The position numbers were made by a program, and so were the translations under genes. Below, one piece after another: positions 1-11,300 of a DNA stretch of 64,000 bases (its first letter is position 1; every line of letters begins with the position of its first letter). Source of the DNA: Galbula dea (Eukaryota > Chordata > Aves > Piciformes > Galbulidae); the NCBI GenBank assembly GCA_013399015.1, contig VWZX01005703.1:992001-1056000 (forward strand), read 5' to 3'. The notes beneath the pieces were generated by a model. That model was given only the letters and a program-made list of their open reading frames with translations. It ran no database searches and was not told the origin of the DNA.

Positions 1-864
1 GAGTCTTTATTTCTACCCTTCAGTTCTTAAAGGGCCTATAAAATGTTAAAAAAGCCCTGCTAGATCAGGAAATCTTGAAGTACTAAGGGTTTCTTTGAAA
101 GTTCCACACTCAGAGTGGCAAAACTAGAATGAATACTAGGTAAAAAAATACAGAGTTTGGGGTTTTTTTCCTCCCATCAGGCCTTGCTGAGGGTAAAAAC
201 TAAACTGGCTTCATTTTTGTATAGCAACAACTGAGAACTGAATGTTCTTTCTTGGGCAATTCTTTAAGTGGCAAAGCTTCATATCTTACTGAAAATGTCA
301 CCAATCTGCTTTTTTCCTGTGTTGCTCAGACTGCAATCAGGCAAATTAGAGAGCTGTATGTTGTTACTATAGTAATAGATGTTGTAATGGATAGAAGGAA
401 ATTGGGCAGGCAAAGATACACATCTCCCTGGGAAAAAGGAATACAATTTTTCATCATTTGGACCACTCATTGTTGCTAGAGCTGGGGCTTCTGGGAAATG
501 AAGGTCCCTGTGTCCATGCAGATGTTTTACTGCTTTTTTGTCATTTTCAAAAGGAACAGACATTTGAAGGAAAGCTCAAAGCATGTTCCCAGTTGCTGGT
601 GTAAGCAAGGAGAGAAGGCTTGCACTACAATTTACAGTGACTGGCTGCTAGGCATAAAACATTATAGTTGATGTTTCCTAGACCAGCTTGATTTTCAAGC
701 TTTGACTAAATTCAGAAGGAACTAGAAATAAATCTACAGTTCATTCCTTAATCTACATTTCTTTGCCTATGCACAAAGGGATGCCCTTTCCCTAGGTTTA
801 CTTCACAAAGCTGAAGAGCCCCAGGGTCTAACTCAGGCTGATATGTTACAACAACTCTCCCATC
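1..864. other. Unique non-coding sequence
   Basis: No repeat, RNA gene or credible coding exon is visible. ORFs here are under 100 codons on both strands and resemble no known protein. A short G/T tract lies near 155-172. Confidence 0.6.
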
Positions 865-1000
865 CACAGAATCATTAAGGTTGGGAAAGACCTTTAAGAT
901 AATGGATTCCATCCATCAACCTACCACCACCATACTGCCTCTTACATCTACAACTCTTCTTTGAAGGCTTGAGGAGCACCCTATGGAGTTATCCCTACAG
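865..1000 (-). mobile_element. CR1 LINE 3' fragment (degenerate)
   Basis: The first bases read as the reverse complement of the CR1 terminal block (an 'ACAGAATCATTAAGGTTGGG' version of the usual tail, then 'GACCTTTAAGAT'), followed by a diverged 'CATCAACCTACCACCACCAT' stretch. The 3' end is therefore at the low-coordinate side. Similarity fades after about 960, so the right edge is uncertain. CR1 is a non-LTR retrotransposon; this copy is a dead fragment without ORF sequence. Confidence 0.7.
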
Positions 1001-1210
1001 CACTTTTCCATCCTGTCTGCAGCTGAGGAGTCTCCCTTGGTCTGATACACATTTGCTGGCAGAAATCTTGCCTAAAAAGATTTCTCAGACAACTGAGTGT
1101 CCAAACAAGGAGGAAGGGAAGAGGAGGCTCAGGAAAGACCTCATCTCCCTTTACAACTACCTTAAAGGAGGTTGTAGTGAGATAGGAGTTGGTCTCTTCT
1201 GGGTTACCTG

Positions 1211-1416
1211 TGGTAGCACAAGAGGAAATGGCCTCAAGTTGCACCAGGGGAGGTTTAGATTGGATGTTAGGAAAAATTTCTCCCCCTGGAGGGGTTCAAA
1301 AAACATCTAGATGTGGTCCTTAGGGCCATGGTTTAGTGGCATGGTGGTGATAGGTCGATGGTTGGATTTGATGATCTTAGAGGTCTCTTCCAACCTTATT
1401 GCTTCTGTGATTCATA
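1211..1416 (+). mobile_element. CR1 LINE 3' fragment
   Basis: Starts in the widespread CR1 segment 'AGAGGAAATGGCCTCAAG', runs through 'GGGGAGGTTTAGATTGGATG', and ends in 'TTGATGATCTTAGAGGTC', 'TTCCAACC' and a 'TCTGTGATTC' tail. The middle is internally deleted between the 'AATTTCTCCCC' part and the 'CTGGAGGGGTTC' part, which removes the section containing 'GGCTGCCCAGG' in other copies. The ORF at 969-1310 is only this repeat read through. Confidence 0.93.
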
Positions 1417-2160
1417 TGTCTTTCATCTGCAGCCTGTAGAAGCAAAGAAACAAAAGGATGTTCTAGAATATTTTCTCTGTGCTATGTATGGACAGGAGAA
1501 TGCAGATTTGAACACACTCAGCAGTAAAAAATATACCCTAAATTATTTATTAAGGAAGGTGTTTGTACTCATCAGAGCCCTCTGTAGAAGACATCTTTCC
1601 AGAGCAATCACATCATCTCACACCCTGTTCTGGTAAGGGGACTCTCTGTTTGCCAAGTTGCAGGCACGAAGCAGCATATTGCTGACAGAGAAGCTGTCAC
1701 TTACATAAAGCTGTTGGCAAAAAACATGTGCCTGGATGTGTGTGAAGCTACTGAAAACATGGCATGCAACTTAGGAGTGATTCCATTGCTTGTGCTGGCT
1801 CCAGGATGACTGTTCACTTTCCAGATACTCAGCTCTGAAGTTATGTGAAGTGGTGCCTTGGTGTTTTTGCTTTAGCTAGTGGTGAAAAAAACATTCTTCA
1901 CAATTCAGGCCCTGGGATATTAAAAAAATAAGCATTGGGGTTTTAGGTTTTGGTTGAGTTTGGGTGTTTTGGTTTTGGTTTGGTTTGGTTTATTTTCATT
2001 TCTCTGATGGCAGTTGGCTGGCACTTTGATAAATGGTGTTAGAAGTAAAGGGACCTTAGTTAATTCTCTAATCTGCCACAGACTTCTTGGATTACCTTGG
2101 TCATGACACATCTCCCTTTTGCCTTTTAAGAGCCTATCTTTAGAGCAGAGAAAATAATGT
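1417..2160. other. Unique non-coding sequence
   Basis: Nothing gene-like is seen. The only notable element is the G/T-rich low-complexity tract near 1937-1993, listed separately. Confidence 0.55.
1937..1993. repeat. G/T-only low-complexity tract
   Basis: About 57 bases made almost wholly of G and T, built from GGTTTT and GGTTT words. It is the clearest of several similar tracts in the window. It has no coding meaning; the ORF on the other strand here (1920-2111) merely translates it into Asn/Lys/Pro/Thr-rich sequence. Confidence 0.75.
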
Positions 2161-2435
2161 TAGAATCATAGGATCACAGAACTGTTTAGGTTGAAAGAGG
2201 CTCTTGAGATGATCAAGTCTAACCATTAACCAGCACTGCCAAGTCTCCACTAAACCATGTCCCTCAGCACTACATCTACACCTCTTTGAAATCCCTCCAG
2301 GGGTGGTGACTCCAGAACTTCCCTGGGCAGCCTGGACCAGGCCTTGACAACTCTTTCAGGGAAGACATTCCTCCTAATGTTCAACCTAAACCTCCCCTGG
2401 TACAACTGAAGGCCATTTCCTCCTGTTAAAGTGGT
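2161..2435 (-). mobile_element. CR1 LINE 3' fragment
   Basis: Reads on the minus strand. It begins with the octamer tail in reverse ('AGAATCATAGGATCACAGAA'), then 'GGTTGAAAGAGGCTC', 'CCACTAAACCATGTCCCTCA', 'GGTGGTGACTCCAGAAC', 'CCTGGGCAGCCTGGACCAGG', and ends near 'GGCCATTTCCTCCTGTTA'. It covers the last ~270 bp of CR1 and is 5'-truncated, as usual for the family. Confidence 0.95.
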
Positions 2436-2899
2436 GGTTAAATATGTTAGCTGTCATGAGGGGCTTAGAAATGGAAGTAAAGGTTGACAAAATGGAAATA
2501 AAGTTCAATTACTTAGAGAGATATCTTTTCTATTTCAGATATTTACATTTTGGGGTTTGTTTTGTTTTCCATAAAAGTGCTATCTTGGTTATCCTTACTT
2601 CATTTCCCAGTGGTTGGAGGGAGAGTTTCTGTTCTCAGGCTTTCAGAAGTTTTCTTTCTTGCTTAAAGAAATTTCTGAGCTTTACTTATGACACACATTA
2701 GCAAAAAATTGTTTTCCTTACCCCTGCTACTTCTTTCCTTATTCTGTCAGTCTGCCTACCTGTCAAGGATGACTCATGGGAAAGGTTCAGTAAAACACAG
2801 GCTCACTAGAAGAACAGAAAAATCACTCAGCAGCTGTTGGACTGGACTGTAAAATCCATGGTCAAACCCATACTCCTGTAGTGGTCTATCACAGGAGGA
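2436..2899. other. Unique non-coding sequence between two CR1 copies
   Basis: No gene, RNA or repeat could be recognised. The ORF at 2444-2701 is rich in Phe/Leu/Ser from T-rich DNA and has no known domain. Confidence 0.5.
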
Positions 2900-3320
2900 T
2901 TGTGTGACATCTTCAACCAGATCAGATTGCTCAGAACCCCAGTGAACCTGGCCTGGAATCTTTCCAGGGATGGGACAACTACCACCTCTTTGGGCTACCT
3001 GTTCTGGGGCTTCACCACCTTTGGCATAAAAAATTTCTTCCTTATATGCAGTGTAAACCTCCCTCTTTGGGTTTCAAACCATCCCCTTTTATCCTGTCTC
3101 AACAAACCCTGCTAAAAAGTCTGCCCCCATCTTTCTTATCAGCCCCTTTAAGTACTGAAAAGCTGCACTAAGGTCTCCCTGCAGCCTTCTCTTCTCCAGG
3201 CTGAACAATTCCAACTCTCTCAGCCTTTCTTCATAGCAGAGGTGCTCCAGCCCTTGGCTCTTTTTTTTTGTGGCCTTCTCTGGACCTGCTCCAACTCATG
3301 TCCTTCTTGTGTTGAGGTAA
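2900..3320 (-). mobile_element. CR1 LINE fragment, upstream 3' region
   Basis: Minus-strand CR1 including 'CATCTTCAACCAGATCAG', 'TGAACCTGGCCTGGAATC', 'CCCTGCTAAAAAGTCTG', 'TTCTCTTCTCCAGGCTGAAC', 'TCTCAGCCTTTCTTCATAG' and 'GAGGTGCTCCAGCCC'. It ends near the 'CCTTCTCTGGACCTGCTCCA' segment. The extreme 3' octamer tail is not clear at the left edge, so the element is truncated or eroded at both ends. It is from a different insertion than the copy at 2161-2435, because the shared 3' portion has diverged. Confidence 0.93.
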
Positions 3321-6035
3321 ATATACATCCTCTAGCACTCAGGTGACAGCCCCCAGCCACCCCAGGAACGATGTGCCTTTTCCTGGCTTGGCACAGACAC
3401 TACTTGCTAGCTAAGATGACTGTGTTTGGAAGGAGCTCCAATACTGTGACAACTTTCTGCCTCCATGTGCTCAACTTGTTGATGCAGCAGCCCCTGAGTT
3501 TTCAGAGAGCAGGACTATCTGGGCACAGCTCCAGCAATCTCATCCCTTAGAGTTCAAGATCTCTGTGTTGTCAAAGCTTTTGCACTGTTGAGCAATGCCT
3601 GAAAATAGTAGAAAAAAGAAAAAGCAGATGGCATTTCCTCACTCTCCATTAGAAACAAACAGCAAGGCAGGAGCATTCTGGCAGTTTTCACTTTTCACTT
3701 AAGCCCTGGCATGACAGTGAAGATCTGACTGAGTCTCCTTAGTGATTTAATAGGAGTAAACATGAGATTAACCCAAATTTCAGCCAAGCTCCCCCATCTC
3801 AGTGAGAGGGAAGGCATCTAGTTAAACATGCACAGCACTTCTGCTTTGTTTTCTTTTCCATTTTCCCTTCTAGACATCCTGAGACCATGCTGATTTTATT
3901 GCAGGACTGTGTAAGGCTAGATCCAAAGATTAATTAAGTGGAGAAGGTCTCCTCCACGTTCAACTTGTCCTCTGCAGTAGGTTCATGGCACCCTCTCCTT
4001 CCTTCATGGCAATATATCAGTGCCATGAGGAATCCCATGTCCCATTCCATGCCTGTACTTTGAGTCATGCTCCAGCACAATGGGGAAGCCTCTCCAAGTT
4101 TATTCACTGAAGAGAAGCAAGGAGCAGGTGAAGACTTCATCATGAAGAGCTGCAAGGTGGAAATGAAACACTGGTAAAGGTCCTCAGATATATAGTTGTC
4201 CTCTAAAGAGGAATTAAAAACCCTCCTGTCATCTTGACAGACTGGAAATTTTCTTTCTAATAAAACTGGGTTTATGCATTAGAAATACTGCCCATCTTTC
4301 CTTCAAATGTCATCAGTTATCCTCCTTATTACCTTTTATTTTTAGTATGTTTTTTTTTCATTTAATGATCCTCAGACATTGTCATTTCTCCTTTATTTAT
4401 TTGAAGGATTATTTCTGGCTTTTATGAGACAGTTTTATGAGACATGACCAGAATTATGGAACTGTTCTCAAAAAAATTGCTACAATATCCCTGATGTGCT
4501 GTAATTAGATGACAATAAATGCAGCCTTTTATGTGTGTTAGCTAGCTTGTGAAGGAAAAACCAATAGCCTATTTATAGAGGCTTTTTATAGCATTTTTTG
4601 TCTGAAGAACTAATGCATAGCTTGAAACCCTTTGATTTATTTCAGCAGACTTCAGATCAGCATAAAAATCCTCAGAAAGAGTGGCTACATTTCCATTTAA
4701 CAGACTATGATTCATTTGCCCTGTGTCTAAATCCACACACCAAGAAACAGAGGGTAAGTCAAGCCTTGCACCAAGAGCATTCCTTTGGATCATTGAAGCT
4801 TAGTTTGGATCTGCTCTTCCCACCTCATCCTACTGCCTCAGTAAGCTGTGCATGATGAAACTCTTTGGTGAATCACCAAAGTTCTCTTAAAACATCATGC
4901 AGATGAGAGCTGGGGTTTGGGGGAACTGAGGGGGGGAAAATTCACCTTCAGCTGAAATGGAATTAGTTTGGAGTTTTACTTCTGGAAATGATTAACTTCT
5001 GTATTCTTCTGCATTCCTTTCATGGAGAATACTCAGAGAATACTATTCCTGCCCTTTTCAAGGAACCAGCAACTACTGAGTGCTCACAGCAGAATCCTCT
5101 AAAAGAAGGATTTTGATAGTGGGATTATATAAAGATTTCTTTTTTCCTACTTTTCTGGATGAGATCTACACATTCCTGGGTAAAACACCCTCTATTTCCT
5201 AACCAGATCTGGTAGCCAGCTGAAAATGAAAGAGGGATTTCAGGTCAGTATTGCTACCAGGTGGGAAAGGAGAGAGTAACTCAGAAGTCATTACATTTCA
5301 GAGGGACACTCATTAACTGACACTGTTCTGTGAGTGACTACAGTTTTGTAGTATGGAATGAAAATTGCTTTTTGTTCTAGCCAGATAGTTTACATTTTTA
5401 GTATTTTTTCCAAGTGTATTTAGAAGCACAGCTGATTTATATCTTTTCTCCTGTTATTGCTCCTTTCTCTGAAAGCTTATGTTGCCTCTGGAAACAAAGC
5501 AAACATTTTTTTCCTGCTTGTGCAGATGTGAATAGTGCCAATAAATAAACCTGCTCCTTCTTTGTTTTGCTCTGGCTTTAAACTCATGCATAGCAATGCT
5601 ATTCAGGATGAGCAGGTAGTAAAAGCTGAGATTAAAATAAACAGCTGCAAAAAAGGAATTTCAAGGAAACAAATGGAATTTAGAGAGTAAAACCATACAG
5701 CTGAAAACTCCAAGATGACAAAAGATAAACTGAAAAGCACTGGAAGGACTGCCTCTGTGAAACAGCTGAAGGAAAGGCAGACAACAGCAATGTCACTGCC
5801 ATTGTGCAGATTAACAAAATAGTGGGAAATGAAAGTTGTGTATTTCATAGCTAACATTTGCAGTACACTGACACTGAGCTTCCTCTAGCCCCTTGCTGCT
5901 GCTAGGGCTGCTGGGCTTCCCTTGTCTAGCACAGACTTGCACTGGGTAACAGAACAGCCCATGCAGCTCTGCACAGGCAAGAGACTCATGTCAAAACACA
6001 TTCTGTGCCACCAGGGAGAAACAGGCAGTAGAAAT
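3321..6035. other. Unique non-coding sequence
   Basis: A/T-rich DNA with no recognised repeat or gene. One splice-bounded exon-like segment (4646-4753) is listed separately. Several ORFs of 70-85 codons are compatible with chance. Confidence 0.5.
4646..4753 (+). other. Candidate exon (open, splice-bounded)
   Basis: A 108 bp segment follows a T-rich acceptor ('TTTGATTTATTTCAG') and is followed by a perfect GTAAGT donor after 'CAGAGG'. It holds exactly 36 codons with no stop in the frame starting at its first base. The peptide is unfamiliar and contains no known motif. No partner exon nearby could be matched, so it may be a chance pairing of splice-like sites. Transcript evidence or conservation in other birds would decide. 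Confidence 0.22.
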
Positions 6036-6448
6036 GAATCATAGAATGGTTTGGGTTGGAAGAGACCTTAAAGATCAGCTAGTTCCAACCCCCCTGCCGT
6101 GGGCAGGGATGCCACACACTAGACCAGGTTGCCCAGGGCCACATCCAACCTGGCCTTGAACACTGCCAGGGATGGAGCAGCCACAACCTCTGGGCAACCT
6201 GTGCCAGTTCCTCCCCTCCCTCTGGGTGAAGAACTTCCTTCTAATCTCCAGTCTAAATGTCCCCTCCTTCAGCTCTTATGCATTCTCCCTTATCCTATTG
6301 CAAACTGAGCAGCTGAAAAGTCTCTCCCCCTTTAGTTACTGAAAGGCTGCTAGGAGATCCCCCTGCAGCCTTCCTTTCTCCAGGCTAAACAGTCCCAACT
6401 TTCCCAGCCTATCCTCATAGAGGAGGTGCTCTAGTCCTCTGACCATCA
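6036..6448 (-). mobile_element. CR1 LINE 3' fragment, well preserved
   Basis: Minus-strand CR1 with a clear terminal block ('ATCATAGAATGGTTTGGG', 'TTGGAAGAGACCTTAAAGAT'), then 'GGCAGGGATGCCACACACTA', 'CAACCTGGCCTTGAACACTG', 'AACCTCTGGGCAACCTGTGC', 'TCTCCAGGCTAAACAGTCCC', and 'GAGGAGGTGCTCTAGTCC'. About 410 bp of the 3' region are present. It is among the least eroded copies in the window. Confidence 0.96.
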
Positions 6449-8042
6449 AATGCTGCAGGACTTCCCAGCAACAGCCACATTAGACAAGGTGACCTGAAGG
6501 TTTTACCATGCAGCACTGATAGTAGCTAGATTGCTAGTAATTATTGCTGCTTGGAAGTAATTGAGTAAGGAAAATGAGCTTCTATTCCTGCATCATCTGA
6601 CTCACAGTGCCAGGTCCAGTTTTATCCATGTTTGCTTTCATGTTTGTAGCATATTGATTAAAGAAAAGTTTAGCCAATAATGAGAGAAGGGCTGGATCCA
6701 AACCTTGTTGTAGTGTTTATGTTGATTTCTCTCAGCTTTGGGTCAATATTTTCACAACTGCCTTAAATTACTACAGTAGTATTGAGTGAGGAAGAGTTTA
6801 TGAGGAGTGGTAAATACTTTTTTATTCTTTATTAAAGGATTCTTAAAAATATCACTAAAAGTTAAAAAACAGGCCATGTTTTCAAGCACAATATTCCTGT
6901 TATCTTTGCTACATAGAAACACAAGTGGACTTTCAGATTTGCAAACTTCTCCAGCCAGATTTTCCAGGGTGATATGACAAATTCTGTGCTGCCAATGCAA
7001 TGAGGGCACAAAATTGCAGTTGAGCTCAAAGCCTTCACAATATCTGACAACAAGAAAACCTCTATGTGATGGCAATAAATTGTCACAAATATTAGTGCTT
7101 TTGTTGAGCCCTTGTGATCTAGGGGCTCTTCAATCTAGGACTTTCTAACCCCCCCCAAAAAAAGGATTCAGACTAGAAAGCCTTGGATAGCTGTAATGTA
7201 GCAAATATGCCTCTTGGAAGTTAGATAAAGGAAGGAAAAAGAAATCTGTGTTAGATCAGATCTTGGACAGAAAATCAAGGAAACAAGGATGTAGATATAA
7301 GAAGGTTTCTGTGGACATCTCCATTATTTTTAGCTATTGGGTAACTGAATACTTGAGCAGTCAGGAGGTATCTAGGAAGCATTACTAATCTAATTTAGTA
7401 GCTGAAGAGCCTCATTAACAATGCTGTAGCTACAAAGAAGTCATGATATTTCCAACAGGCCAAACTAGAAAGAAAAAGTTAAAACCTGCATCATAATTTT
7501 AGGAGAAAACAATGGATCTGGCACCTTCTAATCCTATCCTGGAAGCTCTAGAATCCCTGAACAGCTCCAAGGGTAGAGTTCCTCCTCCTTTGGCAGCCCA
7601 GTCAGCATGTGAAAAATTAAGTAACAGATTGTCCTCTGAAAGACAAAGCTTGACAGTGAAATGATAAATGGGTTGACATGGCCTCTCCTAGTCATGTCCT
7701 TGGGCATGACATTATTCTGCAGCAGTGTGACCAGCATTTCTATTTCAATTGCTGAGAGTAGGACTGAGAAGTGAAATGAAATGAAATGAAGGCAAAGAGG
7801 TAAAGCTTCACTTCTGAAGTCCATCAAAAGCACAATCTGATCTTACTCTGAAGTATGGATCAAGTAGTATTATCTCCTAAAATCTGTAAAACATCCATTA
7901 CTCTTTTTTTTTCTGTTTTTGCTAGTAGAAAATGAAAGGCAAAGTTTATACTCACTTGTCTTTGATTCTGTGTTAGTAGACAAGAAGCAAAAACTCAGTT
8001 CTCCATAGGATTTTTGTGAATCCTGTGGCTTTTCAAGTAACA
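6449..8042. other. Unique non-coding sequence
   Basis: No gene or RNA seen. A short (GAAAT)n run of about four units lies at 7772-7790. ORFs of 60-107 codons on the minus strand show no known domain and overlap each other in different frames. Confidence 0.5.
7772..7790. repeat. Short (GAAAT)n microsatellite
   Basis: About four perfect tandem copies of the pentamer GAAAT. Confidence 0.7.
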
Positions 8043-8302
8043 AGTGATTGGACAAGAGGAAATGGCCTCAACTTGCACCAGGGGAGGTTTAGGTTTGACA
8101 TTAGGAAAAACTTCTCTCCTGAAAGGATTGTCAAGGCCTGGAACAGGCTGTCCAGGGCTGTGGTGGAGTCACCATCCCTGGAGGGATTTCAAAGGTGTGT
8201 GGATGTGGTACTGAGGGACATGGTTTAGTGGCAGTGCTGGTTAATGGCTGAGCTTGATGATCTTAAAGGTCTCTTCCAACCAAAACAATTCTATGATTTT
8301 AT
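8043..8302 (+). mobile_element. CR1 LINE 3' fragment
   Basis: Plus-strand CR1 from 'AAGAGGAAATGGCCTCAAC' through 'GGGGAGGTTTAGG', 'TTGTCAAGGCCTGGAACAGG', 'GGTGGAGTCACCATCCCTGG', 'GGGACATGGTTTAGTGGCAG' to 'TGATGATCTTAAAGGTCTC', 'TTCCAACC' and the tail 'CAATTCTATGATTTT'. It lacks the central deletion seen in the related copy at 1211-1416. Confidence 0.95.
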
Positions 8303-11300
8303 ATTGAAGAAATACAGGGAGCTCTAAAGTAGAAAATAGAGGAGAAAATCTCTCTTGCTGAAGGAACCTTCAACAAAGTGGGAGATATGAAAATAAAGCT
8401 GGATGTAAAGGGATAACCAGAGAGCAGAAGGAATCAGTGCTGTAACATTGGTCACTGCAATGGACAGTGTTATGAGCACAGAAACCACTGACTGGTTGAG
8501 TTGTGTGGTAAAGAAGAGATGTAAAGGGAAATGTAAAGGTCACCCCAAAGCTAGCTGTGCTCTTATTGATGGGAAGCCCATCCCAGCTGAGACAGGCAGC
8601 ACAGGCAAGTGTATAAAGCTTTGACAGTCCAACAACAGTCATTGAGGGTGACTCAGCTGATTTAGGTTAGTTAACAGCTAGTTAGTAATTTGAAGAGGGT
8701 GGGAGAGCTTGATAAAAAGCATCAGAAACAAAGCTGAGAGGAAATGGGAGGTAGATGAGGTAGCTTAGTGAGGCAGAAGGCAGCCTCTGTTGGGGTTTAA
8801 AGCAGTACCAGCCACAAAGGTAAAAAAAAAATACAATGAAAATCAGGCTGTGAGAGGTTGAGAAGGTGAGTAAAAATTTCTTGCATGTATAGATGGCAGC
8901 ACCTTTGAAGATGATGAGTAAGATTTAGGTATGAAATATCCCTGTGTTGATAGAGGCTCCTAATTCAGTGGGTTAATGGATAGTCATATTTATTTAGTGA
9001 TTAACAAAGAAAAGAGTGTGATGAATTAGTGAAAAGTGGAGTTGATGCATGAAGGTGATTTTTTGTGTGGATTTCTTGTTGGTTTTTAATGCTTTCAAAT
9101 ACATAAATCTCCCAACCCTAAGGAAGATGAAAGTAATTCAAAATGAGAAAGAGGCAAACATCTGTCTGCAGCAACCTCAAAGTGGTGGTGGTGGTTAATT
9201 TTTCCCTTCCACAGAGTAAGTAAAGCTAAAAGGACCACAAGAAGTTGCCTGTTTTGGTCCCTTCTCCTCAGGCAGAAGCAGCTACTGAAGCCATTCGTGG
9301 CAGATTTGCATAACCTGCTCTTCCAATCCTGCCATCACCAGCTGGATTAACTCCCTGCAATGCTGCAGACTGTGGGATGACCCAGGCTCTGAATCCCAAA
9401 TCATGCTTTTGTCAATAAACTGCTGTAGCACTGTTGACAACAGCTTACATGAATGTCTACATCATCCTGCTTCTGCAAGCCTGCAGAGTGAAAGGCATTA
9501 AATGCTGAGCAGCTGGAGAAAGGCCACAGCTAAGCAAAGCATTCAGAGCTGGCATGGGCTGCTGGGATATGTATCCACATCTCTGACAATGCAGTGTCTT
9601 TTTCTTTCTTAGCCACAATTTGCTGTATAAATCTGAAATCTTCAAATACAGGCTGTTTCCTCACATTCCCTTGCATCTGTTGTTTAGATAAGTAGGACAC
9701 TTTACCTTCTCAGTCTTTCTTTTCTATACCTCATTGGTTTCTCCCTTTCATCTTCTCCTGCCTGTATTTTCCACTTTTGCTCCATGTGGAATGCTAAATA
9801 TATCTCTTAATCTTAGCAATGTTGTAGGACCAAGTGACTCTGCCTACATTTGTAGTTTGTCATCTCCTAAATTTCCTTTAGGATGCTCAAAGAGTGAGTG
9901 GGCAATTCTCTACAGGTACATTTGAAGTCCTATGTTACCCCATTCTGATCACACTCAAAGCTGCTTCCATAGCAACACCTAAAAATATTATTCCCTTCTA
10001 AAAATAAGGAAGCCCTTTAGTTGCTCAACACATGTAATTCTCCTTTTTGTGATGAACATTGAGGTCTCCTCTGTTGGAAGAACCTAACTTTGGAGATGTT
10101 GTCATCAGTTTTGAAAAGATTCAAGTGACTTCTCAGAGTTTCACTGAGAAAAACCCAAACCCTGTCCTTGAGTGGTGAGAAGAATCTTTCAATTCTGGCA
10201 AAATATCTCCCCTCTAGTAACATGAGAAGTTCTAAGTAATCACAAGATGAGTCCATCTCAATTAAGAGATGAATGCTTCTCCTTTGGAGGTCAGTGAGAG
10301 GTTCCCAAACCCAAATGGAGTGGGTAGAAGAGGTGGGATATGAAATGCAGCTGTTGGCAGTGGAAGGGAATATGGACCAGACCAGCTGCATTGAATGTTG
10401 TAATTGCTTCACAAAAAAACCACAGAGGACTAGAAGATCTGTGGGTTGGAAACAGAGAGAAGTATAGTCCATGCAGGTTATCAGTTACAAGAGCTCAGCT
10501 CAGGGATTTCTGCCAACATTCTCCATCTCAGTTATTAACTACATTCTTCTCTCTTCAGCATGTGTGGTTTGAAGCTAAGATGCAGTCCTACAACAGGTCA
10601 CTGGGAGAAGACCATTGTGCTTTAAGTTTTGCTCTCACTTCAAAACTTCAACCCCCTTGGAGCAGGAGGTTGGACCAGGTTGGACTTTTCAACCCAAACT
10701 GCTCCTTTTTCTAAGTGGATTACTTCTCCAAAGCCCAGAGGTGAGTGGAATTTCTGTGGAAATAAGCATCACAGCTTAGAGGTGTTTTTGGAGGACCTCC
10801 TGAAATGGAATCCAGCTTAGAGGCTGATGGATCCTCCAGCATTCTTGCATACCTCTGTGGAGTTATCTGCAGGTTTGCTCTTTTCTTCTCACAGAGGGTT
10901 TCTTGATTTCAGAGGGTGGTAGTGGACCAGGTGACCTCTTAAGTCTCTTCATTTTATTAAGTAGAGAATTTCTCAAAAGGAACTAAGCACATTAATGACA
11001 ACCAAATGTTTTAAAGCTGCCTTCTCTCCTGACTGTCAGGACACTTAAATCATGGAAAAGGACAAGCTGTTAAAATGAATATAAAAATGTAATAAAAGGT
11101 CAAGAAAGACTTCCTGAAAGCAAGATCTGTTCTACTGCTGAACAGTCTTTAACAGGAAATTTATGAGTCTCACAGCTTGGAGAAGCTGAAGGCTGCTAAC
11201 CTTGGAAAATTGCTCTTGGAACTTCTGGTGCCAACACAATGGCCTGGTAATATTTTCTGTGGAGATATTTATTTCTGTTGTGGCAGAGTAATAGGAATGC

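Noticed and set aside
9304..9311. POU octamer ATTTGCAT
   Set aside because: An 8-mer is expected about twice by chance in this window.
10017..10472. 151-codon ORF on the minus strand
   Set aside because: Considered as a retroviral or LINE protein remnant, but no motif supports this and the region shows no LTR or CR1 ORF similarity.
10905..10950. Second faint CR1 tail ('GTGGACCAGGTGACCTCTTA')
   Set aside because: Too short and lacks the TTCCAACC block.
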